Positions 8,864 to 18,387 of a stretch of 64,000 nucleotides of DNA are shown here, piece by piece. The notes under the pieces were generated by a model. The model worked only from the letters and a program-made list of their open reading frames with translations. It was not told the DNA's origin and did not search any database. Each line of letters opens with the position of its first letter. Positions within the stretch are counted from its first letter, which is position 1. Origin of the DNA: Pedobacter psychroterrae (GTDB lineage: Bacteria > Bacteroidota > Bacteroidia > Sphingobacteriales > Sphingobacteriaceae); contig NZ_SJSL01000001.1 in the NCBI RefSeq assembly GCF_004331695.1, positions 124,001-188,000 on the forward strand, written 5' to 3'. The translations under genes were made by a program, and so were the position numbers.

Positions 8864-11800
8864 CTATCTGCTAAACTGAAATGCCCTTATTTTTTGCTGG
8901 TTGATGCCTACATATAAAGTGTTGTTTAGGGCTATCACACTTCTCACATCACCCTTAAGCTTTAATCCGCTCTGCTGTTCCGGAATATAGACAAAGCCTC
9001 CTTTGCCATTTCCTTTTAGCAAAACACCATGATTGGCTGCATATTTACCAAATCTGATGCGTGCCTGGTTCATATTGCCGCACAGCAGCAGGTCTTTGTT
9101 GCCATCACCATCATAGTCCAGCGGGGTAATGGTATACACAGGGGCAAACTGTGCCTGTACGGGCAATGGCTTTTCTTTGAACTTGCCATTGGTGCTTTCG
9201 AAATATGCACTCTTCAGATAGTTGGCTTTCAAGGTCTTTGCCCCTTCCAGCTCCTCTGTGGTAAAAACATCTTTCATGGTAGCCTCAGCATAGCTTTTGT
9301 AGTCGGGAAAGCGGGGGCGCATGATGCTCATCTGGTCCAGCAGTTCATCCCTGGTCAGGTATGGGTAGCTGGTGCCCATGATGTAAAAACACAGAATGGG
9401 ATCAATGGCGCCATTGTCGTCAAAATCTTTGTAGATCAGCTCTGCAGGTTCTGCATCACTGGCCTTGCACTGGCTGTTGAGACCAAGGTTGCCCAGGATC
9501 AGGTCTGGTTTTCCATCGTTGTTCATGTCTGCTACCTGCAGCTTGTTCCACCAGCCACTGTATTCCTTGTCAAAATATTTAGTCGTTTTATTCGTCAGTT
9601 TGCCGTTTTCATTAAGATATACACTCAGTGGCATCCATTCACCTGTCACTACCAGATCTGGCTTTTTATCACCGTTCAGATCTATGCAGGCAGCATCTGT
9701 GATCATCCCTGCAAGCTCAAGCTCAGGGGCAATCTTTTTGATCTGATCGGTAAAGTGACCCTTGCCATCATTGATCAGCAGATAGCTCTTTGGCGGTTCA
9801 GGATAGCGGGAAGGAACCACCCGGCCACCCACGAAGATATCTGGATGCCCATCTCCATTAAAATCTGCTACCCTGGCACAGCTTTTACTGGCCAGCATCT
9901 CAGGCAAAGCTTTTACGGCTTTGGCAAGGCTGCCTTTGCCATCATTCAGGTACAGGCGGTCCTGCAAACGGAATTCAGCAGGACTGTAATTGTGATATCC
10001 ACCACTGACTACATACAGATCGGTAAAACCATCTCCATTGGCATCAAAAAATACCGCATCTGTGTCTTCACATTCTTTATCATCGATAAATGGCTGTTGA
10101 TTGCCTGCAAACTTTCCATTCTTTTGCTGAGTAAACAAAGTGCCGGGCTCATGCACGTCACCTCCTACAAATACATCTTCCAGACCATCTCCATTTATAT
10201 CTCCTTTAGTCATGCATGGGCCTGAAAATGACATCGGGCTCACCATTAAAGGCTGACGTTTGAAATCGTTGATTTGATTTCTGACTTGAGTAGCGTTGAT
10301 TGATGAAGCTATTTCAGTAAATAATGCATCAGGCACCCCAGGTTTGCGATACACATCCTTTGCATCGTATTCGTTCAATACCAGCTGTCCGTTTAACTTA
10401 ACACCCTGCAGCAGCTGCTGTTTTCCACTTAACCATACTACCCGGACAGAGTCAATCGTTTTATTTTTACCCAATCCGAAATGCAAATTTTGGGATACGC
10501 TTGACAAATAGCCTCTGGATGGCATTTGCTCAATGCACTGCTGCTTTCCACGGTAGTATATAGTTACCTTTGCACCAAGACCATCGGTGTTTTTGCCTGA
10601 ACCCTTAAGCCTCACTTTTAAATAGTGAGCTAATGAATCACCCCTATTTTCATAAACAAAGGCCGCTTTGTTGATATTACTGACTACCAGATCCAGATCA
10701 CCGTCATTATCAAGATCGCTGTAGGCTGCACCGTTACTATTTGATGAGATATTGACACCCCAGTCGAACCCTTTATTGCTAAATGTCAGATCACCGTTAT
10801 TCTTATAGATATAGTTCTTTACATCAGAAGAAGGTACTTTTTCAAGCATAGTCACCAAATGTTTCGCTTCTACCTGACCATTCAGGCTTTTCATATAGTT
10901 CTCATTGAACTTGAGCACATCCAAATTGGTAAAATCGCGCATAAAACCATTGGTCACGAAAAGGTCTTTCCAGCCGTCGTTGTCATAGTCAGCAAACAAT
11001 GGCGCCCAACTCCAATCTGTATTAGAAATACCTGACAACTGTCCAATTTCACTAAAAGTGCCGTTACCATTATTTACATGCAACATATTCCTAACGTACT
11101 GGTAATAAAATCCATTACGAAGGTTGACGTTAAACACTTCATAGTTGTCTAAACCTGAAAGTAATTTTTGTCGCTTATTGTCTTCCGGTAGCATATCAAG
11201 CGTAAAAATATCCGGGAGCCCGTCATTATTTATGTCTACGATATTACTGCCCATAGAAAATAAGGAAATCTGATCCAGCTGTTCGCTCATTTTGTCGGTA
11301 AATGTTCCGTCTCCGTTATTCAGGTACATGCGGTCTGGAACAGCATAGTCATTAGACAAATATATGTCAGGCCAACCGTCGCCATTGATATCTGCTACCC
11401 CTCCTCCAAGGCCATAGGACAAAATAGACATGTCCAATCCGGCCTGTCGGGTTATATCTTTAAAATGCCCGTCATCATTTCTGAATAACCTGGAACTGAC
11501 AAGGGGATCATCCTGTTTTTTTAGTTCTTCGATGACACTGTCATCCAGGTCACTAAGTACCTTAATATTATCATTTACGAGCAGCATATCCAGATCACCA
11601 TCACGATCAAAATCAAAAAACACAGATTGTGTACTGTAAGAAGAATCAGCAAGGCCATATGTCGCTGCTTCATCTTTAAATCTAGGTATTCCATCTTTAC
11701 TCAGACCCTGATTGATGAACAACTGATTTTTTGACTCCGGGCCGGATTTTCGTCCGGCATAACAGACATATATATCCAGAAAGCTATCGCCATTGATGTC

Positions 11801-12175
11801 AACCATGTTAACCCCATTTTTCCAGCCAGGAATGCGTGCCCCTACTCCCGCAGCTTCTGTAATGTCCTCAAACTTCATGTTACCCAGGTTGCGGTATAGT
11901 TTGTTCCCGTTCATATTACCAGAGAAATACACATCATCCAATCCATCGTTATTCAGATCACCGAGTGCTACCCCGCCTCCACTGTAAAAGCCCTGATAAA
12001 ATCCATTTATGTTTTTATCGAAATCCTCTTTGATCACATTGTTGAAAAGAATATTGGTACTGGAGGAATCGAGCAAAGTAAATAATGAATTTTCGGCCAC
12101 GGTAATGTCTTTTCTTGATTCAGTACATGAAAACAGGAAAAAAAGACAAAGTACTGGTAAATAGAATTTTGTCAT
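8864..12175 (-). CDS. FG-GAP/VCBS repeat lipoprotein with ASPIC/UnbV domain
   Basis: A very large (1103 residues) surface lipoprotein. The signal peptide ends in FLFSC with lipobox Cys 17. Many Ca-binding-like repeats DxNxDGxxD are visible (for example DLNNDGLDD near 73, DINGDGWPD near 262, DLDNDGDLD near 487), which is the integrin-like FG-GAP/VCBS propeller. Residues about 525-595 match the ASPIC/UnbV (CRTAC1-like) domain (GLGAKVTIYYRGKQ, FGLGK). A second propeller follows. It lies 93 bases upstream of the DUF1549 gene on the same strand and may head that operon. The role is inferred to be cell-surface binding. Confidence 0.9.
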   Translation of the reverse strand: MTKFYLPVLCLFFLFSCTESRKDITVAENSLFTLLDSSSTNILFNNVIKEDFDKNINGFYQGFYSGGGVALGDLNNDGLDDVYFSGNMNGNKLYRNLGNMKFEDITEAAGVGARIPGWKNGVNMVDINGDSFLDIYVCYAGRKSGPESKNQLFINQGLSKDGIPRFKDEAATYGLADSSYSTQSVFFDFDRDGDLDMLLVNDNIKVLSDLDDSVIEELKKQDDPLVSSRLFRNDDGHFKDITRQAGLDMSILSYGLGGGVADINGDGWPDIYLSNDYAVPDRMYLNNGDGTFTDKMSEQLDQISLFSMGSNIVDINNDGLPDIFTLDMLPEDNKRQKLLSGLDNYEVFNVNLRNGFYYQYVRNMLHVNNGNGTFSEIGQLSGISNTDWSWAPLFADYDNDGWKDLFVTNGFMRDFTNLDVLKFNENYMKSLNGQVEAKHLVTMLEKVPSSDVKNYIYKNNGDLTFSNKGFDWGVNISSNSNGAAYSDLDNDGDLDLVVSNINKAAFVYENRGDSLAHYLKVRLKGSGKNTDGLGAKVTIYYRGKQQCIEQMPSRGYLSSVSQNLHFGLGKNKTIDSVRVVWLSGKQQLLQGVKLNGQLVLNEYDAKDVYRKPGVPDALFTEIASSINATQVRNQINDFKRQPLMVSPMSFSGPCMTKGDINGDGLEDVFVGGDVHEPGTLFTQQKNGKFAGNQQPFIDDKECEDTDAVFFDANGDGFTDLYVVSGGYHNYSPAEFRLQDRLYLNDGKGSLAKAVKALPEMLASKSCARVADFNGDGHPDIFVGGRVVPSRYPEPPKSYLLINDGKGHFTDQIKKIAPELELAGMITDAACIDLNGDKKPDLVVTGEWMPLSVYLNENGKLTNKTTKYFDKEYSGWWNKLQVADMNNDGKPDLILGNLGLNSQCKASDAEPAELIYKDFDDNGAIDPILCFYIMGTSYPYLTRDELLDQMSIMRPRFPDYKSYAEATMKDVFTTEELEGAKTLKANYLKSAYFESTNGKFKEKPLPVQAQFAPVYTITPLDYDGDGNKDLLLCGNMNQARIRFGKYAANHGVLLKGNGKGGFVYIPEQQSGLKLKGDVRSVIALNNTLYVGINQQKIRAFQFSR

Positions 12176-12269
12176 GGATGGTTTAATCTGGTTAGAAATC
12201 TAACATATGACAATCTTTTTAGTAAAAAGTCCTATTTCATTTTCACTTTCTATATGATTGTGGATGCTT

Positions 12270-13172
12270 TTAGTCTTTAATAACGCCAAACCACCGCTTA
12301 ACCTGATTCTCAAGTAAATTAAAAACAAGCCCACCCATAATAAAAAGAGAAGCGAAGAGTTTCCACCAAGGCAGTTCCTCACCTAAAAACAGCGCAGAAC
12401 TCAAGAACCCTACTACAGGGATCAGCAATGTGAAAGGAACCACCACAGATGTAGGATAGGATTTGATAAGGAATCCCCAAAGGCCATATCCAACGTGTGT
12501 AGAGAGATAAACGATGTAAACAATAGCGCCTATTGTAGCCCAGGACATATTTTGCAGGGAATCCAAAATCATAACTGGTCCTTCCAGGAATAACGAAACG
12601 CCAACCATGAATGGAAAAGCTACCAGATTTCCCCAAACTACCAGCGACAATGGGGAATCAGCATCGACTTTCTTTGTGAACATGTTTCCAACGGCCCAGG
12701 AAAACGCAGCCAGTAAAGTAAAAATGAGCCCTATAAATGTTCCACTTCCCTTCAAGTGAGTAGCAACTATTCCGATACCAACAAATGATATTAACGAACC
12801 AAAAATTTTCCATGTCCCGGGTCGATCCTGAAAAAACAGGAAAGCAAGGCCTATCGAAAAAAAAACCTGGATCTGGAGAATCAGCGAAGCGAGACCTGGG
12901 GATAGACCCAAATGAATCCCGCTAAAGAGAAAGCCAAACTGCATTGCAAAGGTAAAGAACCCATAGCCGAAGATTAACTTAAAAGACGCTTTGGGCCTTG
13001 GTAGAAAAAAGACCCATGGTAATGCAGCGAGTGCAAACCTAGCTGCGCACAGCAGGAAAGGAGGAAACCCTTTTAGTCCGATATAAACAGCAATAAAATT
13101 AGTGCCCCAGATTAAAACAACAGACAACACCATTAACAGGTGTTTTGGACTCAAATTGACGGCATTCCCCAT
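12270..13172 (-). CDS. EamA-family (DMT superfamily) membrane transporter
   Basis: 300 residues with about ten hydrophobic segments in two repeated halves. The blocks VLIWGTNFIAVYIGLK at the start and LIPVVGFLSSALFLGEELPW near the end are typical of EamA/RhaT drug/metabolite transporters. These inner-membrane carriers export amino acids or other small metabolites, but sequence alone does not show the substrate. It ends 94 bases upstream of the FG-GAP gene start and follows the glycosidase gene by 19 bases on the same strand, so it could share a transcript with either. A separate 85-residue frame inside it is a shadow. Confidence 0.88.
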   Translation of the reverse strand: MGNAVNLSPKHLLMVLSVVLIWGTNFIAVYIGLKGFPPFLLCAARFALAALPWVFFLPRPKASFKLIFGYGFFTFAMQFGFLFSGIHLGLSPGLASLILQIQVFFSIGLAFLFFQDRPGTWKIFGSLISFVGIGIVATHLKGSGTFIGLIFTLLAAFSWAVGNMFTKKVDADSPLSLVVWGNLVAFPFMVGVSLFLEGPVMILDSLQNMSWATIGAIVYIVYLSTHVGYGLWGFLIKSYPTSVVVPFTLLIPVVGFLSSALFLGEELPWWKLFASLFIMGGLVFNLLENQVKRWFGVIKD

Positions 13173-13191
13173 TTACTTTGTAAAGTTAAAA

Positions 13192-15951
13192 TTACTTATA
13201 GGATTTAATGCATACCGGACCAATTAATCCAGATGGCATCAACTCCCAGTTTGAGGCATCGAAAGGTTTATAATCAATATTTACAAAATTTATTTCATGG
13301 TAATTTCTCCAGTCTATTTTATTTTGATCCATATCTTTTATTCTATTAGCCATCAGATTTGCCACATCAATTTTTAAAATGTTCTTACCTCTTTTAAGTT
13401 TATCAGTCACTCGGAGCTGAAAGGGAATACTCCAGACTATTCCTAAATCTTTTCCATTAAGCCATACCCTTGCACTTTCTGCTACTTTTCCTAAATCTAA
13501 AACATATGCTTCGCCTTTTTTAGGATCGAAGCTGAAGGTATTTACATAACTTCCTGTTCCTGAATATTTATTTGCCTTGGGATCACCTAAATCTGTCCAG
13601 GAAGTAAGGCTTTTTAATTTTCTTTTTTTGGGTAATTCAGGCCCACCATTCTCAAAATTTAAATACCAAGGGGTAGTGATAGTAAAAGCCCCTGTCGCGG
13701 CCCCCAGATATCTCCATTTTTCTATTCCAGCTGCAACTTGACCAGTTTTTAAAATAATCGCTTCTCCAGATTTTATTTGTACTTTAACTTGTGTCCCACT
13801 TGTAGATTCACTTGCTTCAGCCAACCCAAACACTCCAGTCTGAGGGTCCATAACAAGTACAGAAGGGCTTTTTTCATTAATTTCAATTTTTTGAAAAATA
13901 TCTTTTGCTGTATGATTTACAATATAATAATACTTATTGTTTGCGGTTGTTCTCTTAGTAAATTGCAAGCCTGTATCGGTGAAAGTTTCCTTGTTTATTT
14001 TGACAAACCTTAGCGCCTCAGCTAAGTCTTGAGCCAAAATTACCTGCCCTTTGCCAATTTTCATCTTATTAATAGCACCTACCTTATTAAACTTCAATTC
14101 ACTAATCAGTTCTTTAAATTCGGTTCTTCTAGCTGTTAAATTCTTTAAGCCCGGAACATCTTTTGGTAATTCCTGAAAGATAATGTTCGCTCCTTGTTTA
14201 GCTAAATCGAGAATAGACTTTAAAGTCGCTACTGTCATTAAGCCGGCTTTAGGAACAATCAATGTCTGATATGGTGTGGCATTTTCATTGGTTATAATCA
14301 AACCCTTTGAAATTTGTGACTTTGCGATTAGTTTATCGGAAACGAAATCTAAAGAATAGCCCTTCCTTGTAAGTTCACTTGCCGCTTTATAAAAAGGAGT
14401 TGGGTATAACCATTGATCCACATCGTGAATTTTTAACGCTGCGTCCATTCCATGTGGATTATGCCAAACATCATAAACAGGCCAATACATGAGCACTTCG
14501 TTATCTGGTTTTGTACTTTGTAAAACAGATTGAACTCTGGTAATATATTCATTCATCCCTTTCAGGTGAGGCCAAATAGAGTTACTGGGTGTAAAGTTTA
14601 CCGAAGCATAAAATAACCACCCAGGATAACCTGCTTCTTTGGGCGAGTAGGTGGTACCGTGAAAGAAGACATGGTTTACACCTGTTAAGAACAATTGTTC
14701 AACTTCCGGTTTTGCCTGAGACAATGATGTGTTAAAGTGTTCTGTTAACCAAGTAAAGGTTTCAGAAGAAACATATTTTTTACCATTTGTATGTGCAGCA
14801 GAAGTTGCAAACTTAAACATGATTGGATCTGGATCAACGTTTCTAATAGCTGAACTATCTCTTCGTAATCCAGAAATAGGAAAATTGCTCGACCCAAAAG
14901 TCTCACACTCCGGAATATCTACTGCGGAATATAAATCTAACAGGTTACCAGGTGAACCATGAGCTTGGTTCTTGCTTAAGCTCTTGTATCCATGAGCCCA
15001 ATTTGTCCAGTTCCTGGTGAAATTGTTTAGTAGCATTTCGCTCATTGTTTCTCTGTAATCAGATTTTATTCTGGCAACCTCATCTCCTTTATTTTCCTCT
15101 ATTAATTTCTTCATGTTTTTACTTAAATCGTAGCCCTGAAGTTTTTTAAATTCTGAGAAGAATTCCGAGGTCCAATTAGCGCCATATACTTCATAGCTAT
15201 CGTTAAAGAAAGCTCTAACCCCTGGAGATATTTTTCTAAAAGCATCGTCAAACCGGTTTAAATAAACGCCTACAGCCTCTTTATTTAAATGATCTAAAGT
15301 AAAACCAGCCCCACCGGGAGCGGCTCTTTTTACTTGCTGACGAGTCTTACCTGCAAATGAAGCGTACAATTCCCAATTACCTTTTGCCGGTCTCCAATTA
15401 AGTGTACCATCCTTTTCTACCTTATCTAACAAATCAAGCGCTTCACCACTACTGCCATAGGCAGTTAACGCTTGTAAAATAGCGTGATCCTGCTTTGCGT
15501 CTTTCACAGTAATCTTTTCATTCCATGCTTTATCCTGCTCCAAACTATACTTCTGAACAATTAGTTTTGTGGCCGCATATTGTGGCTTTATCTGGGGACC
15601 GCCAAATGGCCAGCCTGTTCCCGTATTCATATCTACTCCCATATCTAAGCCGTTAGCAGTATTTATAGTATAAGATAGCATATCTAGCCATTCTGGTGAG
15701 AGGAACTGGAGGTACTTCTTCTCAAAACCTTTGGCACCATAGATGGGTGTAATTTCTACCCCTCCGATGCCAGCTTGTTGATATTGATTAAGCATATTGT
15801 TGATATTTTCCTTATCAACCGCACTTCCCATCCACCACCACCTTGTCCAAGGACGCATTTCCTTTTCTACTTTTGGCCAAATTTGTTGGGCTTTAGAACC
15901 CATAAATACCAATAAAAAAATGATAGCCATTAAGCCGGTTTTCTTTATCAT
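13192..15951 (-). CDS. Glycoside hydrolase, GH106 (alpha-L-rhamnosidase)-like, secreted
   Basis: 919 residues with an N-terminal signal peptide ending near GSKAQ. The first 120 residues hold RPWTRWWWMGSAVD, GIGGVEITPIYG and MDMNTGTGWPFGGP, the conserved start of the GH106-type (beta/alpha)8 glycosidase domain. The C-terminus has a GH2-like sugar-binding jelly roll (ARVWLNGKDLGIVW, LKIDVANLMANRI). Length and order match GH106 enzymes, which remove terminal L-rhamnose in the periplasm. The exact linkage cannot be read here. It is strikingly AT-rich: single 60-base lines at 13861 and 14281 are about 23% and 32% GC. No SusC/SusD pair accompanies it. Confidence 0.8.
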   Translation of the reverse strand: MIKKTGLMAIIFLLVFMGSKAQQIWPKVEKEMRPWTRWWWMGSAVDKENINNMLNQYQQAGIGGVEITPIYGAKGFEKKYLQFLSPEWLDMLSYTINTANGLDMGVDMNTGTGWPFGGPQIKPQYAATKLIVQKYSLEQDKAWNEKITVKDAKQDHAILQALTAYGSSGEALDLLDKVEKDGTLNWRPAKGNWELYASFAGKTRQQVKRAAPGGAGFTLDHLNKEAVGVYLNRFDDAFRKISPGVRAFFNDSYEVYGANWTSEFFSEFKKLQGYDLSKNMKKLIEENKGDEVARIKSDYRETMSEMLLNNFTRNWTNWAHGYKSLSKNQAHGSPGNLLDLYSAVDIPECETFGSSNFPISGLRRDSSAIRNVDPDPIMFKFATSAAHTNGKKYVSSETFTWLTEHFNTSLSQAKPEVEQLFLTGVNHVFFHGTTYSPKEAGYPGWLFYASVNFTPSNSIWPHLKGMNEYITRVQSVLQSTKPDNEVLMYWPVYDVWHNPHGMDAALKIHDVDQWLYPTPFYKAASELTRKGYSLDFVSDKLIAKSQISKGLIITNENATPYQTLIVPKAGLMTVATLKSILDLAKQGANIIFQELPKDVPGLKNLTARRTEFKELISELKFNKVGAINKMKIGKGQVILAQDLAEALRFVKINKETFTDTGLQFTKRTTANNKYYYIVNHTAKDIFQKIEINEKSPSVLVMDPQTGVFGLAEASESTSGTQVKVQIKSGEAIILKTGQVAAGIEKWRYLGAATGAFTITTPWYLNFENGGPELPKKRKLKSLTSWTDLGDPKANKYSGTGSYVNTFSFDPKKGEAYVLDLGKVAESARVWLNGKDLGIVWSIPFQLRVTDKLKRGKNILKIDVANLMANRIKDMDQNKIDWRNYHEINFVNIDYKPFDASNWELMPSGLIGPVCIKSYK

Positions 15952-16219
15952 AATTATTCCTTACAGTTTTAGATTTATTTCAGGGGAGCACTCTTTAAAT
16001 GTAAATGTGCCTTTTTTGCATCAACTTATCAAGGATCAGTCCTAAATGCTGTTAGTTCATTACATTGACCTTGCCATTCCCAAGAGAATAGAAAGCTATT
16101 TATAGCTGATTTTAGCTAAATTGCATTAAAATACGCGAAAGAGATAGAGACAGGAGCCTTCGAGCTGGGACACATGGATATTGACACGCAAACAGATTAA
16201 ACAATTTAACTAAAGCACA

Positions 16220-17200
16220 ATGATAGCCGACTCATTTGGACGCGTACACGACTACCTGCGGATATCGCTCACAGATAACTGCAATTTCCGCTGTTTTTAC
16301 TGCATGCCAGAGGAGGACTATGACTTTACCCCCGCCTCCAGGCTCATGCAGCCTGGTGAGATATTGACACTGGCCAGAATATTTGTTGAAAACGGCGTAA
16401 AAAAAATTCGGCTTACCGGCGGCGAACCGCTGGTCCGCAAGGATGCCGCAGAAATCATTTCCGCACTTGGAAAGCTTCCAGTTGAATTGGTCATTACCAC
16501 CAACGGAACCAGGATCGCAGAAATGCTTCCTGTGCTGATCGATGCCGGCATTAAAACCATCAACATAAGTCTTGATACCCTCCAGCCTGAAAAATTTCTA
16601 ATGATCACAAGGCGGGATCTTTTCCACCAGGTACGCAGCAATATCGAGCTTTTACTACATCATAAAATAACCGTAAAGATCAACATGGTAGTGATGAAGG
16701 GGCTGAACGATAACGAGATCAGAGATTTTATCGACTGGACAAAGCATAATCCCATCCAAATCCGATTCATAGAGTTCATGCCCTTTTCAGGCAACAAATG
16801 GACAAGTAATAAGATGTTCTCATTAGCAGAAATACTGAAGACGGTTGAAAAAGATTTTACTGTACTCCCTGTCAAAGCCGAAGCGCATGATACCGCCAAG
16901 AGTTTCATGATCCCGGGACACGAGGGTTCCTTTGCCATCATCAGCACCATGACAGCACCCTTCTGCTCAACATGCAGCCGTATGCGCCTGACTGCTGATG
17001 GAAAGCTAAAAAACTGCCTGTTCAGCAATGGGGAAACGGATTTATTGACCCCGCTTCGAAACCAGCAGGAAATACTTCCGCTTATCCAGTCCTGCATCTG
17101 GAGCAAGAAAAAGGAACTTGGCGGACAGCTCGGTGAACATTTCCAGCAGTTGGATGCAGACAGCATTAATAACCGTAGCATGATCACAATTGGAGGATAA
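16220..17200 (+). CDS. moaA: GTP 3',8-cyclase MoaA
   Basis: A radical-SAM enzyme that turns GTP into 3',8-cyclo-GTP, the first step of molybdopterin synthesis. The N-terminal cluster motif C21-x3-C25-x2-C28 (CNFRCFYC) and the C-terminal cluster cysteines C249, C252 and C266 (FCSTC, NCLFS) are all present, as is LTGGEPL near 66. The protein ends in Gly-Gly, as active MoaA proteins do. Its 326 residues match the family. It heads the moa operon; moeA starts 2 bases after its stop. No strong promoter or riboswitch-like structure is obvious in the 268 bases upstream. Confidence 0.97.
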   Translation: MIADSFGRVHDYLRISLTDNCNFRCFYCMPEEDYDFTPASRLMQPGEILTLARIFVENGVKKIRLTGGEPLVRKDAAEIISALGKLPVELVITTNGTRIAEMLPVLIDAGIKTINISLDTLQPEKFLMITRRDLFHQVRSNIELLLHHKITVKINMVVMKGLNDNEIRDFIDWTKHNPIQIRFIEFMPFSGNKWTSNKMFSLAEILKTVEKDFTVLPVKAEAHDTAKSFMIPGHEGSFAIISTMTAPFCSTCSRMRLTADGKLKNCLFSNGETDLLTPLRNQQEILPLIQSCIWSKKKELGGQLGEHFQQLDADSINNRSMITIGG

Positions 17201-17202
17201 AA

Positions 17203-18381
17203 ATGATTTCAGTAGAACAGGCAAAAAAACTTATACAGGAGCATACTACTGCACTAAATCCGGTCCAAATACAGCTGAGCGAAGCTGCAGGGCATACTTT
17301 AGCTCAGGATATCTGCGCCAGCTGTGATATCCCGGCCTTTCGCCAATCCTCAATGGATGGCTATGCGCTAAAGTTTGAAGAAAACCTGGCCGAACTTTGC
17401 CTGGCCGGAGAAATGGCGGCCGGCTCAGATAAAGAAAATACAATCAACCAAGGTGAGGCTTACCGAATCTTTACCGGGGCAGCGCTACCAAACGGTGCCG
17501 ATACAGTCATCATGCAGGAAAAGGTCACCATCGAAGGAGACAGGGTCTTCCTTAATGACCCAAACCTTAAAGCTGGGATTAACGCCAGGGAAAAAGGTTC
17601 GGAGATCAGCACTGGCGAAATCGCTATGACCCGGGGCAGTCAATTGACTCCTGCCGCTCTGGGATTTCTTGCTGGAATTGGCACTACCGAGGTCAGTGTC
17701 TATCCCCAGCCAAAAATTGCCATTATTCTAACAGGCAACGAACTGCAAAAGCCAGGCCTGCCACTAAATTTTGGGCAGGTTTATGAGTCCAATTCCTATG
17801 CCCTCAAGGCAGCGCTAAGACAGGCTGGTATCTCTAGCATCGAGGTATTGGAAGCAAAAGACGACCTGGAAACCTTGACTGAAGTATTGAATGCAACGCT
17901 AAAAACAAACGATATGATCCTGCTGACAGGTGGGGTAAGCGTTGGCGATTATGACTTCGTCATTCAGGCAGCAGGTAATTGTGGTGTAAAACAGATCTTC
18001 CACAAGGTCAAACAAAAGCCTGGAAAACCATTATACTTCGGAACCAAACAGAACCAGTTGATATTCGGTCTTCCGGGAAACCCTTCTTCCGTTCTTAGCT
18101 GCTTTTACAATTATGTGCTGCCAGCAATTGCCCTGCTCAGTAACACCACGAGCAAAATCCAGCAAATTGAAGCCCAACTTACTGCGGCTTACCAAAAGCC
18201 TGGAGGGCTCACCCATTTCTTAAAAGGCAGGTACGATGCCGGTAAAGCCACAGCGCTTGGCGCACAGGAATCTTATCGCCTAAGCTCCTTCGCCCAGGCA
18301 AATTGCCTGATCTGTTTGGAGGAGGAAAAAACAGATTTCAAAATCGGGGACAAGATCACTGTATTTTTGTTGCCCAATTAA
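17203..18381 (+). CDS. moeA: Molybdopterin molybdenumtransferase MoeA
   Basis: 392 residues, the usual MoeA length. It inserts molybdate into adenylylated molybdopterin. Visible family blocks are the N-terminal FRQSSMDGYALK, the middle GAALPNGADTVIMQEKV, and the MogA-like domain with LTGNEL, QVYESNSYAL, TGGVSVGDYD and GLPGNPSSVLSCF. It follows moaA by 2 bases and precedes the TauE-like gene by 6, so co-transcription is nearly certain. The start has the ggagg of the moaA 3' end as a possible ribosome binding site. Nothing appears broken. Confidence 0.96.
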   Translation: MISVEQAKKLIQEHTTALNPVQIQLSEAAGHTLAQDICASCDIPAFRQSSMDGYALKFEENLAELCLAGEMAAGSDKENTINQGEAYRIFTGAALPNGADTVIMQEKVTIEGDRVFLNDPNLKAGINAREKGSEISTGEIAMTRGSQLTPAALGFLAGIGTTEVSVYPQPKIAIILTGNELQKPGLPLNFGQVYESNSYALKAALRQAGISSIEVLEAKDDLETLTEVLNATLKTNDMILLTGGVSVGDYDFVIQAAGNCGVKQIFHKVKQKPGKPLYFGTKQNQLIFGLPGNPSSVLSCFYNYVLPAIALLSNTTSKIQQIEAQLTAAYQKPGGLTHFLKGRYDAGKATALGAQESYRLSSFAQANCLICLEEEKTDFKIGDKITVFLLPN

Positions 18382-18387
18382 CAAAAT

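Noticed and set aside
9029..10225. A 398-codon plus-strand open frame inside the FG-GAP gene
   Set aside because: It runs antisense to a real gene full of DxNxDG repeats, and its residues show no family pattern. It arises from the repeat composition.
12379..12636. An 85-codon minus-strand frame inside the EamA gene
   Set aside because: It is in another frame of the transporter, whose ten membrane segments are clear. I took it as a shadow.
16021..16219. A possible molybdenum cofactor riboswitch before moaA
   Set aside because: I see only short TAGCT/AGCTA repeats, not the multi-stem layout of the Moco RNA motif, which is mainly known in other phyla.
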